This document shows, piece after piece, positions 1 to 9,300 of a DNA stretch of 64,000 nucleotides (position 1 is the stretch's first letter; every line of letters starts with the position of its first letter). The stretch is from positions 62,001 to 126,000 of the forward strand of contig JAOARW010000021.1 in the NCBI GenBank assembly GCA_025210475.1, in the 5' to 3' direction. This DNA is from Carboxylicivirga sp. (GTDB lineage Bacteria > Bacteroidota > Bacteroidia > Bacteroidales > Marinilabiliaceae). Under the pieces are notes generated by a model, which was not told the DNA's origin, made no database searches, and was given only the letters and a program-made list of their open reading frames with translations. A program made the translations under genes and the position numbers.

Positions 1-2
1 AA

Positions 3-1043
3 AAGGAAAAGACTTTTGCTACTGCATTAAAAGAACAGGGATACAAAACAGCCGTTGCTGGTAAATGGCAGTTAAGCTATGGCAGCAAAGACCCTTTGAA
101 CGACCCATATGCACATGGCTTTGATGAATATTGCCTGTGGAACCTAATTGAAAAAGGTCAGCCTCGCTATAAAGACCCCATTTTAATTAAGAATGGCAAG
201 CAGATGAACGTGAAAGGTCAGTATGGACCCGATGTGGTAAATACCTTTGTCAACGATTTTATTGAGAAAAACAAAGACAATCCTTTCGTGGTATATTATC
301 CATTGATTCTGACGCATGACCCTTTTCAGCATACGCCAATTACACCGGGTTACGATACGCTGACGAATCACAAACTGGACGACCCAAAGTATTTTGCTGA
401 TAATGTAAAGTACATGGATATGGTTGTTGGACGTACCGTGGATAAACTGAGCGAATTAGGTTTACGCGAGAATACCGTGATTATGCTTTTGGGTGATAAC
501 GGAACCAAGAATACGGTTACTTCCACCTATAAAGGCAAAGATTATGTGGGCGCCAAAGGAAAAACTACCAAAGCCGGAACGCATGTGCCATTAATTGTTA
601 ACTGGGTGGGAACGGTTACGCCAGACAGACGTAATTCAAACCTGATTGACCTGAGCGATTTCTATCCCACGATGTTGGATATTGCCGGAGCATCAGAGCA
701 AGAAGGATTGGACGGAATTAGTTTTTATCCGCAGTTGATTGGTGAAAAGAGCAAGCCACGTGAATTTGGATTCACTTGTTATTACGGAAAGAAGAAGTTT
801 CCACAAAAGCAATATGCATTCAATAAAGACTATAAATTGTATAGTGATGGCCGTTTCTATAATTATTCAAATGACTGGCTGGAGAAAAAGAACCTGAGCA
901 ATACTACTTTAACTGAAGAACAAAAGGCTGAGAAGGAAAAGCTGAAGGCGATTGTTAAGAAATACATGAAAGTAGTGCCGGAAGGACAAAAGCAAGGGCA
1001 GAAGAAAAAAGGGAAAAAGGGTAAAAAGCAAGGTAAAAAATAA
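3..1043 (+). CDS. Sulfatase, S1 family, 5'-truncated by window edge
   Basis: The reading frame is open from the first bases of the window, so the gene starts upstream and lacks its N-terminus, including the CxPSR formylglycine motif. Visible S1-sulfatase features are a GKWQL segment (GKWHLG-like lysine) near base 60-75, an HD pair, a LLGDNGT metal-binding segment near base 490-510, and a GTHVPLIVNW segment that follows it in this family. The C-terminus ends in a strongly lysine-rich tail (repeated KKG/KKQ) over the last ~20 residues, which is odd. Hydrolysis of sulfate esters on glycans in the periplasm or outside is known for the family; the exact substrate is unknown. The stop codon overlaps the ATG of the next gene (TAATG), so the two are translationally coupled and probably act on the same sulfated galactan-like glycan. 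Confidence 0.9.
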   Translation, partial: KEKTFATALKEQGYKTAVAGKWQLSYGSKDPLNDPYAHGFDEYCLWNLIEKGQPRYKDPILIKNGKQMNVKGQYGPDVVNTFVNDFIEKNKDNPFVVYYPLILTHDPFQHTPITPGYDTLTNHKLDDPKYFADNVKYMDMVVGRTVDKLSELGLRENTVIMLLGDNGTKNTVTSTYKGKDYVGAKGKTTKAGTHVPLIVNWVGTVTPDRRNSNLIDLSDFYPTMLDIAGASEQEGLDGISFYPQLIGEKSKPREFGFTCYYGKKKFPQKQYAFNKDYKLYSDGRFYNYSNDWLEKKNLSNTTLTEEQKAEKEKLKAIVKKYMKVVPEGQKQGQKKKGKKGKKQGKK

Positions 1044-3250
1044 TGAAGCATATTCTTAATACATGTGTGTTGGTTTTGTTGGGTATAGTCACTTATGCCC
1101 AGCAAATACCAACAACAATAGGACACATTGACAATAAGCCGGTGATGATGCGCAATGGACAACCTGTATTCTTTACTGGTATCCAATACTGGGGGCTCGA
1201 TAGCTGGAATATTAATAACTGGGATGCCGATATTGAGGAATTTAAAGCCCTTGGCTTAAATGGCATTCGTTTAAATATTGCCTGGGACCATATTGAAACA
1301 GCGGAAGGTGTTTTTGATTTCACCCCATTAGATGCCTTGTTGAATAAGCTGGATGAGGCTGGGTTGATGGTTTACCTGCAGTTTAGCCAATCGGCGCACG
1401 AGTGGAAACCACAATGGTTTGAGAATAAATATGCCGAAGCGGATTTGCTTGCCTATGATAATCATGGCGAAAAGCAATACAATCGTTATTCTTTCGCATC
1501 GCCTTACCTAAAAGAGCATTACACAAGTTATATTGTTAATACGATTGACCATATTAAAAATCACAGTTGTATCGTTGCTTATTCGGTATATACCGAACCG
1601 CACTTTGCCGATAAGGAGCAGCTAATGGATTACAATAAGCATAACAAAGCCGCTTTCAGAACATGGTTAAGAGAACGTTATACCACAATTGATAATTTAA
1701 ATACCGCCTGGAACAGCTCTTATTCATCATTTGATAAGGTAAAACCATATGGCTCCGATATTCCTGCAAATTGGGAAACCATTAACAAGAAAAAGAAATT
1801 TGCCGACTGGCGCATTTGGAACTGTGTGGTTAAAGCACGTTTTATTGGCGGGTTGATTGAAGAAGCCAAAAAAGTAGATTCCAATCATTTGTATGGTCAG
1901 AATATGATGTGGAAATGGTCGGCCGAATATTTCAATTTTGTGAGCCTCGACCCGGAACTGAATTATGAATATGCCGATTTAATTGGTATTAATGTTTACC
2001 CAACTACCTCCAATACAGAAAAAATGGGTAATAGTGTGAATTTTATCCGCGAACTGCATCAGAATAACAAAGTGGTTTGGCTGGGTGAGATGAATGCCAA
2101 ACCGGGCAATGCCACCAAAAAGAATCTGAAGAAATTTCTGGGAGGCGCCTTTGATGCCGGATGTACCGGATTTGTGTATTTTACCTACAATGGTAATGCC
2201 GAAGGTGGTATTGACCATTACGGTCTGATGCTTAATGGACAGCGTAAAGATTCTTGGTATGAATTACAAAACTATATCTCTGATATTATTAAGGACAATG
2301 AAGTAATCATTTTAAATCAGTCTTTACCCGAGGTAGCCTGTTATATGTTATGGCCCTTTGCCAATAAGTTTTCGACGGTGTTAGACGGGAATTATGTATT
2401 GCCGCAACATACGGCCCTGCGCACAATGCTGTACCACAATAAGGGATTGGAAATAGCCACTTTATCGGAACAGCAGTTTATTGATGGTAACTTCGATAAA
2501 TCAAAGCCAATTGTGATTCCTTCCATGCCAATCACCAACCAGTTGGTGGGCGAAAAGATAAAGGAATACGCAACAGCGGGTTCCGCCTTTCTGATTTGTG
2601 GACGCTTTGGTGAGTTTTACTGGACAGATAAGGGACAATGTTTGTTAAGGGATAAAAACTCGTCAGATGCAAATATTGGTATTCAGTTCAACGCTGTTAC
2701 TGCCGGCCCTTGTAACGACCAGGTTAATGTGCAAAAAGCGTTTTATGATATCACTGAAAGTGACTGGAGTATTCAGCCGGTTAAAGACATTATTTCGTTT
2801 GAGGTGCCTGCAAGTACTGAAGTGATAGCTCGTTGGAATAATTCCAATGAGGCAGCAATAATTACTTATCCGCTGGGAGGCGGAAAAATAATGTACTATG
2901 GAACCCACCTGCTGACAAAAGATTATAAAAATAACCTTGAATTTAACAGTCGCCTGATGACTTCGTTTATCAAGTGGGCTAATAATTCGATCCCGCAGAG
3001 CATTGATAATGCTTCAAAAAAAAAAGCAATAAGCATAAACATTAGTATTGAAGATTACTTGCTTACGGTAGAAAGTGAGGTAATTGCCAATGTGCAACTT
3101 TACAATCTTGCCGGGCAATTGCTGAAAAACCTTGGTATTGTTAAGCCGGGGATTACAAGTTTTAATATAAGCAGTGGGGCAAGTTCTGGAATTTATATTG
3201 TTAAGGTGCAAAATGAACGTTTTGAAAGCGGGTATAAAATTTATCTGTGA
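1043..3250 (+). CDS. GH42-like glycoside hydrolase (beta-galactosidase-type) with T9SS sorting domain
   Basis: 735 residues. A Sec signal peptide (about residues 1-19, ending TYAQ) is followed by a (beta/alpha)8 clan-A glycosidase domain. E185 in the YTEPH segment is the likely acid/base and E349 in WLGEMNA the likely nucleophile. Residues ~430-640 resemble the GH42 middle domain (an amidotransferase-like fold with a segment similar to LICGRFGEFYWTD). The last ~80 residues form a type A T9SS C-terminal sorting domain (LYNLAGQLL...SGIYIVKVQNE), so the enzyme is probably exported and surface-anchored or released. GH42 members usually release beta-linked galactose. Translational coupling to the sulfatase points to joint attack on a sulfated galactan. 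GH35-like or other clan-A activity cannot be excluded. Confidence 0.82.
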   Translation: MKHILNTCVLVLLGIVTYAQQIPTTIGHIDNKPVMMRNGQPVFFTGIQYWGLDSWNINNWDADIEEFKALGLNGIRLNIAWDHIETAEGVFDFTPLDALLNKLDEAGLMVYLQFSQSAHEWKPQWFENKYAEADLLAYDNHGEKQYNRYSFASPYLKEHYTSYIVNTIDHIKNHSCIVAYSVYTEPHFADKEQLMDYNKHNKAAFRTWLRERYTTIDNLNTAWNSSYSSFDKVKPYGSDIPANWETINKKKKFADWRIWNCVVKARFIGGLIEEAKKVDSNHLYGQNMMWKWSAEYFNFVSLDPELNYEYADLIGINVYPTTSNTEKMGNSVNFIRELHQNNKVVWLGEMNAKPGNATKKNLKKFLGGAFDAGCTGFVYFTYNGNAEGGIDHYGLMLNGQRKDSWYELQNYISDIIKDNEVIILNQSLPEVACYMLWPFANKFSTVLDGNYVLPQHTALRTMLYHNKGLEIATLSEQQFIDGNFDKSKPIVIPSMPITNQLVGEKIKEYATAGSAFLICGRFGEFYWTDKGQCLLRDKNSSDANIGIQFNAVTAGPCNDQVNVQKAFYDITESDWSIQPVKDIISFEVPASTEVIARWNNSNEAAIITYPLGGGKIMYYGTHLLTKDYKNNLEFNSRLMTSFIKWANNSIPQSIDNASKKKAISINISIEDYLLTVESEVIANVQLYNLAGQLLKNLGIVKPGITSFNISSGASSGIYIVKVQNERFESGYKIYL

Positions 3251-3262
3251 GATATTTAGTTT

Positions 3263-3292
3263 TGACTAGTCCTAAATATTTAGGATTAGTCA
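3263..3292 (+). terminator. Strong intrinsic-terminator-like hairpin after the GH42-like gene
   Basis: A 14-bp stem (TGACTAGTCCTAAA against TTTAGGATTAGTCA, with one G-T wobble) has a two-base apex and lies 12 bases after the stop codon. It closes the sulfatase/glycosidase operon ahead of the sigma factor gene. The following T-run is weak, so it may also act as an mRNA 3'-end stabiliser. Confidence 0.7.
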
Positions 3293-3429
3293 CCTTATTT
3301 GCGTATGTGTGAATTAGAGTTGAATAAGCACTTATATAATCTTAAGTAATTTCCTTCATCCAAAAACGAAAACCCTTTATTTTAAAATTATTTTTTGCGC
3401 GTTCTAGCTTTAATCCCTTATTTTGTAAT

Positions 3430-3984
3430 ATGCAGATAGCTGATAGGGAAAAGCATATTATCGAAAAACTCAAAAGAGGAGATAAAGATGGTTTAGATGC
3501 CTTAATTGATGTCTACCATGCATCGCTATGTGTTAATGCTCTGAAATATGTAGATGATTTCGATACGGCTGAAGATATCGTTCAGGAAGTATTTATTAAT
3601 TTTTGGGAGAAAAAACGATATGAGATCATTCAAACATCCTTAAAGGCTTATTTAACTACTGCCGTTCGTAATAAATCGCTTAAGCATGTTGAAAAAGCTG
3701 GACGTATTGTTTTTACCCAGCTGGAAGAGGAAGCTGAAGACTTGCTTATGGAAGACTTGAGTGCAGATGCCATTGATGAGCAAAAGCAGCTTCTGTTAAA
3801 AGAATTGGCTAAGCTACCAGAAAAGCGACGTGAAGTTTTGGAACATATTGTTTTTAGAGGAATGAAATATAAGGAAGTGGCAGAAGAATTGGATGTTTCA
3901 ATTAATACGGTTAAAACGCACTTCTCCAGGGCATTGAAGCAATTGAGAGACTCTCTGGATATTATTTTATTGTTGATGCCGTAA
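3430..3984 (+). CDS. ECF (sigma-70 family) RNA polymerase sigma factor, PUL-type
   Basis: 184 residues, the usual length. Region 2 is seen at about residues 22-85 (the DTAEDIVQEVFINFWEKK core is typical), and region 4 at about 118-175 with a helix-turn-helix in YKEVAEELDVSINTVKTHFSRAL. In Bacteroidota such factors are held by a FecR-type anti-sigma in the inner membrane and are freed when a cognate SusC-like TonB transducer binds substrate. The next gene encodes that anti-sigma, and a SusC with the signalling domain follows at 6321. The likely target is the operon from 5278 to 12579, where two genes share a repeated upstream module. Confidence 0.93.
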   Translation: MQIADREKHIIEKLKRGDKDGLDALIDVYHASLCVNALKYVDDFDTAEDIVQEVFINFWEKKRYEIIQTSLKAYLTTAVRNKSLKHVEKAGRIVFTQLEEEAEDLLMEDLSADAIDEQKQLLLKELAKLPEKRREVLEHIVFRGMKYKEVAEELDVSINTVKTHFSRALKQLRDSLDIILLLMP

Positions 3985-4050
3985 GAAAAGTTGCATTTCG
4001 TTCACCCATTCCTGTTCTTTTAAGAACATATAATAAAAGGCAGGTGTGAA

Positions 4051-5220
4051 ATGCATGATAAAAAACACATAGAACAGCTATTATCCGACTATTGCATCGG
4101 TCGTATTTCAAAAGGAGATGCGCAGATTCTTCAGCAATGGGTTGAAGAAAATCAGGAGAATAGGATGGAGGCCATCCTCTTCATATCTATTTATCGTAAA
4201 AGGCGCGCCATTCATTTTCTGGATAATTATTCAACGGACAAGGTAAAGCATTCCATTGCCAGGCGATTGTCAAAACGCAAACGTTACCGTTTGGTGGCTG
4301 GTTGGGCTTCTGTAGCTGCTTCAATTGTTATGTTGTTGAGCATTGCTACTATGTTCTATTTATTCCATGATCAGCCGATTGAACAACGATTTGCTGAGCA
4401 AGTAAAACAGACACCATGGGAAAACAAAGCAATCTTAAAATTAAGTTCAGGAGAGGAAATATTTCTTAATCCGGATTCATTACAGGAATTACGGGACGAA
4501 AATGTGATGATTAGTCAGACCAAAGACAAAGGACTTCACTATTCTATTGCAGAGACCTTACCAAAGCAAGTTCCTGAGTTAACATATAATACGCTGATTG
4601 TGCCTCGGGGAGGCGAGTATAGTGCTACATTGTCTGATGGAACAAGAATTTGGTTAAATTCTGAATCCGAGTTGCGTTACCCGGTGGAATTTACAGGCTC
4701 ACAACGGGAAGTTTATATTAAAGGAGAAGCATATTTTGATGTGGTGCATAAATCAAAACAGCCATTTATTGTGCATGCCTATGATGTGCAAACGAATGTA
4801 TTGGGTACCTCCTTTAACGTGAACGCCTATGAAGCTGATATAATAGCTGTAACGCTTGAAGAAGGTAAAGTTCAGGTAAATCTCGCTGAACAATCAGGAA
4901 CCTTGACTCCAGGTATGCAGGCAAATGTTGATGCAAAGAATGGTATATTAACAATGGATAGTGTTAATAGTCAACTATACACTTCCTGGCGTAATGGATT
5001 ATTTGATTTTGAAGATATAACTCTTGAAGAGTTATCCATTAAGCTTAGCCGTTGGTATGATATTGACTTTGTTTTTGAAAGTGAAGACGCGAAAACAAAG
5101 ACATTTACAGGAGCGGTGAAACGAAACAGAACACTTGGTTTTACGCTCGACTTTCTGGAAATGACATCGAATGTTCAGTTTACAGTAGACGATAAAACCA
5201 TCATTATCCGAACTAAATAA
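4051..5220 (+). CDS. FecR-family anti-sigma factor
   Basis: 389 residues. A cytoplasmic N-terminal sigma-binding segment (about 1-85) is followed by one transmembrane helix (about residues 86-108, VAASIVMLLSIATMFYLF), then the periplasmic FecR domain (about 175-280, including SDGTRIWLNSESELRYP and the KGEAYFDVVH strand) and a C-terminal DUF4974-like domain (about 310-388, starting near FEDITLEELSIKLSRWYDIDF). It transmits a signal from the STN domain of the SusC-like receptor to the sigma factor encoded 66 bases upstream. Everything expected of the family is intact. Confidence 0.93.
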   Translation: MHDKKHIEQLLSDYCIGRISKGDAQILQQWVEENQENRMEAILFISIYRKRRAIHFLDNYSTDKVKHSIARRLSKRKRYRLVAGWASVAASIVMLLSIATMFYLFHDQPIEQRFAEQVKQTPWENKAILKLSSGEEIFLNPDSLQELRDENVMISQTKDKGLHYSIAETLPKQVPELTYNTLIVPRGGEYSATLSDGTRIWLNSESELRYPVEFTGSQREVYIKGEAYFDVVHKSKQPFIVHAYDVQTNVLGTSFNVNAYEADIIAVTLEEGKVQVNLAEQSGTLTPGMQANVDAKNGILTMDSVNSQLYTSWRNGLFDFEDITLEELSIKLSRWYDIDFVFESEDAKTKTFTGAVKRNRTLGFTLDFLEMTSNVQFTVDDKTIIIRTK

Positions 5221-5221
5221 T

Positions 5222-5277
5222 CAGTGGTGTTGGCTCCACCATTGAGATTATAAATAAAAATCAATTAAGAAAAAGTT
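5222..5277 (+). promoter_or_regulatory. Leader module, copy 1 (hairpin plus conserved AT-rich box)
   Basis: Bases 5225-5241 form a 5-bp hairpin (TGGTG/CACCA). The hairpin contains GTTGGCTCCA (5229-5238), and a 17-base box TTATAAATAAAAATCAA follows at 5248-5264, 13 bases before the ATG at 5278. The same 10-mer and the same 17-mer recur before the SusC gene at 6321. The duplication suggests a shared promoter or 5'-UTR element under the neighbouring ECF sigma factor. The role is inferred; the identity is directly visible. Confidence 0.6.
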
Positions 5278-6105
5278 ATGAAAAAAAATGTACAACTTTT
5301 AATGGCAGTGTTAACTGTATTTTGTTCAGTGAGTTTAAATGCTCAAAACTTATTATCGGAAGACTTTAGTGGTGAAAGTAACGGTGCTATACCTGATGGC
5401 TGGGTCGTGAATGGACCCGACGAAGGCCCTGGTCAGGAGGCATGGGGAGTTGTAGCAACAGGCGATTTTTTAGGTGGTGATAAGGCTCCGGCCATGAGAC
5501 TAACCTGGAATCCTACTTCTCAAAATGGAACCAAAATGAGGTTTACTTCTCCTGCGATCAATACAAGTTCTTACAGTGCACTTGAGTTTAAAATGCTTCA
5601 TGAAGTTGATCATTATCGTAATAGTGGTTGCTTTATTAAGATTGAGACAACTTCTGATGATGGAGTAACCTGGAATGAAGTTTATTCAAAAGAAGTGACA
5701 GAAAGCATTGCCATGGAAACTTTAACAGTACAAGTTCAAAATGATGATGTGGGTTCAGCTAATTTTAAAATTGCTGTCTCTTTTCATGGATCCAATGGTG
5801 TTTTAAATAGTTGGATTTTTGATGATATTTCGTTAGATGTAGCCACAGCAACTGCAATCAATGAAGAAACCATGGTTACGCCAGTTTGTTATCCTAATCC
5901 GGCAACTGATATAATAACCATTAGTAATATCAAACAAATTAATACTATTGGGATTTATTCATTAACAGGAGTATTGGTTAAAGAATATACTATATCAAGT
6001 AAAAACGAGCTTGAATTAAATGTATCAGATCTTTCTTCAGGGATTTATCTTATTAAGCTTGAGGACGGACAAAGTACACAGACCATAAAATTCAATAAAC
6101 TATAA
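5278..6105 (+). CDS. Secreted T9SS cargo protein with choice-of-anchor/jelly-roll-like domain
   Basis: 275 residues. A signal peptide (1-22, ending SLNAQ) is followed by a beta-rich domain (about 25-195) that begins LLSEDFSG and contains GWVVNG and WIFDDISLDV segments typical of the 'choice-of-anchor J'/MAM-like jelly rolls in Bacteroidota. A type A sorting domain (about 200-275, CYPNPATD...SGIYLIKLEDGQ) ends the protein. No catalytic residues are recognisable. It lies between the anti-sigma and SusC genes and carries the same leader as SusC, so it is probably induced with the uptake system. It could be a surface glycan- or ligand-binding protein that concentrates the substrate; the specificity is unknown. 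Confidence 0.75.
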   Translation: MKKNVQLLMAVLTVFCSVSLNAQNLLSEDFSGESNGAIPDGWVVNGPDEGPGQEAWGVVATGDFLGGDKAPAMRLTWNPTSQNGTKMRFTSPAINTSSYSALEFKMLHEVDHYRNSGCFIKIETTSDDGVTWNEVYSKEVTESIAMETLTVQVQNDDVGSANFKIAVSFHGSNGVLNSWIFDDISLDVATATAINEETMVTPVCYPNPATDIITISNIKQINTIGIYSLTGVLVKEYTISSKNELELNVSDLSSGIYLIKLEDGQSTQTIKFNKL

Positions 6106-6243
6106 GCAATTTAGGGAAGGGATATGTTAAAGAAAATGCATAACTTAAGCAGAAGCGGAAGAAATAGAGATTAAAACCGGATATGTATTAGATTTTCTAA
6201 TGAATATTGCGGATTAAAATACTCAAGGGGGAAAGAAAAAAGA

Positions 6244-6320
6244 AAGCCGGATGCTGTTGGCTCCAACATCCGGCTTAAAGTTCATTTTATAAATAAAAAT
6301 CAACTAAGACTTCAAAAGTA
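6244..6320 (+). promoter_or_regulatory. Leader module, copy 2: strong hairpin and conserved box before SusC
   Basis: Bases 6244-6276 fold into a strong hairpin: AAGCCGGA pairs with TCCGGCTT and TGTTG with CAACA, with a 3-base bulge on the left arm. The loop region holds the GTTGGCTCCA sequence shared with copy 1. The box TTATAAATAAAAATCAA is repeated exactly at 6287-6303, followed by CTAAGA (TTAAGA in copy 1). The hairpin could be an attenuator or partial terminator between the T9SS cargo gene and SusC. The box could be a promoter element or a translation enhancer. Confidence 0.65.
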
Positions 6321-9300
6321 ATGAAAAAAAAGCTATTTGAATGGCTCGTTATGTCTAAAAACGAGCTACGACGAACATGGAGGATTATGAAGTTATGTAG
6401 TATTCTATTATTTAGTTTTGTCCTAATGACAGCTGCAACCAATAGCTTGTCTCAGGAGAAGGTTGAGTTGTCTAAGGGAAAGACTACGTTTAAAAACGTG
6501 TTTGCTGAAATTAGAAAGCAAACTGGTCACATCGTAATGTTTAACAGTGAGATGCTAAATAAAGATGCGATTGTTAATGTCAATACCATAAGCACAGCAT
6601 TAACTGAAATACTTAACGATGTACTTGAAGGTACAGGTTTAACTTTCAAATTAGATGGTGAGTTTATTATCCTTTACGAGAAACCTGCAGTGCAACAAGA
6701 TAAAAAGCTTGTAAAAGGTAAAGTAACTGATGTTAAAGGAGGCCCAATACCAGGAGCTAATGTTATTTTACAGGGTTATAACACTGGAACGATTACCGAT
6801 TCCAATGGTGAGTTTGTGCTCGATTCGCCGGATGATACCGGAGTAATAAGGGTGTCTTTTATTGGTTTTAAAATTCAGAATGTGCCATTTAAGGCGAATG
6901 AACCCTTGGAAATTATTCTTGAAGAGGAAGTCTCCAATCTTGATGAGGTGGCTGTGGTTGCCTACGGAACAACCACTAAACGAGAGATGACGGGATCTAT
7001 TTCTACAATTAAAGCAAAAGAACTGGAAGGTATTCCGGCTCCTAACCTGGCAACATTATTACAAGGTCGTGTTGCTGGGATGGACGTCACTAATATGTCT
7101 GGTTCACCGGGCGGTGGAGGAACCTCTATTACCATCAGGGGATTCAACTCATTAGGGGTAGAGCAGGAACGACGTTATTCTGATCCATTGTGGGTTGTTG
7201 ATGGTGTTCCTTTAAACTCATTTACATCACCAATTACTGGTACCAATACCTTATCCGATATTAATCCGGATATGATTGAATCCATTCAGGTATTAAAGGA
7301 TGCCTCTTCAACATCTCTTTATGGTTCACGTGCTGCAAATGGTGTTATTGTTGTGACGACCAAACGGGGCCAGAAAAACCAGGAGGCCACCTTTAATATC
7401 AATTTTTCTCAGTCCTGGGGTTTCTTACCTGAATATCCTACAATCACAGGGGGGCGTGCTGAACGTGAGTTTCGTATGCAGGCTTTGAGAGAATACAGAC
7501 AAGCTTATATTGATCCTGAGACAAATATTTATACTTACCCGAATGATTATTTAGATGCTGCTGAGTTTTTTAACGATGGTGCTCGTTATGATTATTATTG
7601 GAATCTGCAACCAGGAGGAGCCAATGGCGATGCGCTTCAGGATAGTTTAAATACTTTTTATAATAACTCAACAGACTGGATGCCGGTTTATTTTCAAACA
7701 GCCAAAATAACGAACGGTAACATTCAAACCTATGGAGGAAATGATAAAACACGTTACAGTTTGGGGCTTGGCTATTACGATGAAGAAGGTATTCTAAAAG
7801 CAACGGGTTACTCTCGGATGAATGTGTTAGGAAATATAAATATTCAGCCGACAGAAAAAATTAATGTAGATGCTCGTTTTTATGCTTCTGCATCAGATCG
7901 GAAAAGGGCATCAGGTAATGTGGGACGCGAAGAATTAAGTGGAGCTAGGGCAATTGAAGTAATGCCTGGAAGTGCCATCGCTAATTCAACATCAGCACCT
8001 GGTAAAGGCAGTGTGGTATATGATAACTTGATGGAAGAGTTACATGCTGCTAAGGAAGATAATAAGGACTACCGTTTCAGAACAAACTTTAAGATTAACT
8101 ATCAAATACTGGATGGACTAAGTTTTTCAACCGCTTTGGCAATTGATTATATGGAAGCAAAGCGTAATTTATTTCTTCCCTCTTCGCTCGATGTGGATGG
8201 CCGCTCGATGTCATTGGGTGAAGTTGGTAAAAACTATATGATATTGAATGAAAACTTATTACATTATAATAAAGTGCTAAAAGCTAAACATAAGCTTGAT
8301 TTTTTATTGGGACAATCTTATCAGTTTGATCGGAACGAGTATAATGGAGGATATGCTAAGAAATCGCCAAGTGATTTAATCCATTACGCTTTACCAGGTT
8401 TTCCTGATTATGAATTGGTAACTGACTGGCAGGGCAATCAACAGGTAATACCATTGAAAGATTACCAGTCAGATATGACTGAGAAAAGCTTATTGAGTTA
8501 CTTTACCCGATTCGAATACAGTTTTGACGATAAATACATGGTGTCATTGGCAATGCGTGCTGATGGTAGCTCTGTATTTGGCGCAGAGAATAAATGGGGA
8601 TATTTTCCTTCCGTAGCAGGGGGATGGAACTTCTCCGAAGAAGGATTTATGGATTGGGCCAGCTTCCTGAGTTTTGGTAAAATAAGAGCCTCCTGGGGGC
8701 GTACAGGAAAAGATTTTGCTCAACGTTATCTGGCCTTAGGTGTGCTTGAAGCCAGTCCTAATCCTTACCTGGGAAATAGTGTTATTCAACCCAGTTGGTT
8801 TGATGGTATGTTAAATCCGGAGTTATCATGGGAAGAAACAGATCAGTACGATATTGGTCTGGATATTGACTTTTGGGATTATCGCTTAGGTATTGTATTT
8901 GATTATTATTACAGATACACCGATAAGTTGTTGTATGCTTATGATCTTCCGGGTGATTACAGCGGTTATAACTCACAGTGGAAAAATGCGGCAGCCACCT
9001 CTAACGAAGGGTTTGAATTAATGATAAAGGCCGATATAATCCGTAAGAAAGATTTCTTCTGGCGTGTTTCAGTCAATGGGGCACGTAACTGGAATAAATT
9101 TAGAAGCACATTTAATGACAAGGATTTGGGAAATTTTGTATTGGGGATGCCGCTAAATGGAATATGGGGCTACAAAACCGATGGTTACATAAATGATGCT
9201 TCAGAACTGCCCATTCATTATACATCAAGAGGTGTTGGTTCACCATATTCGGAAGCTTATGAAGAGGTCAATTATTATAAACCGGGTGATTACTACTTTG

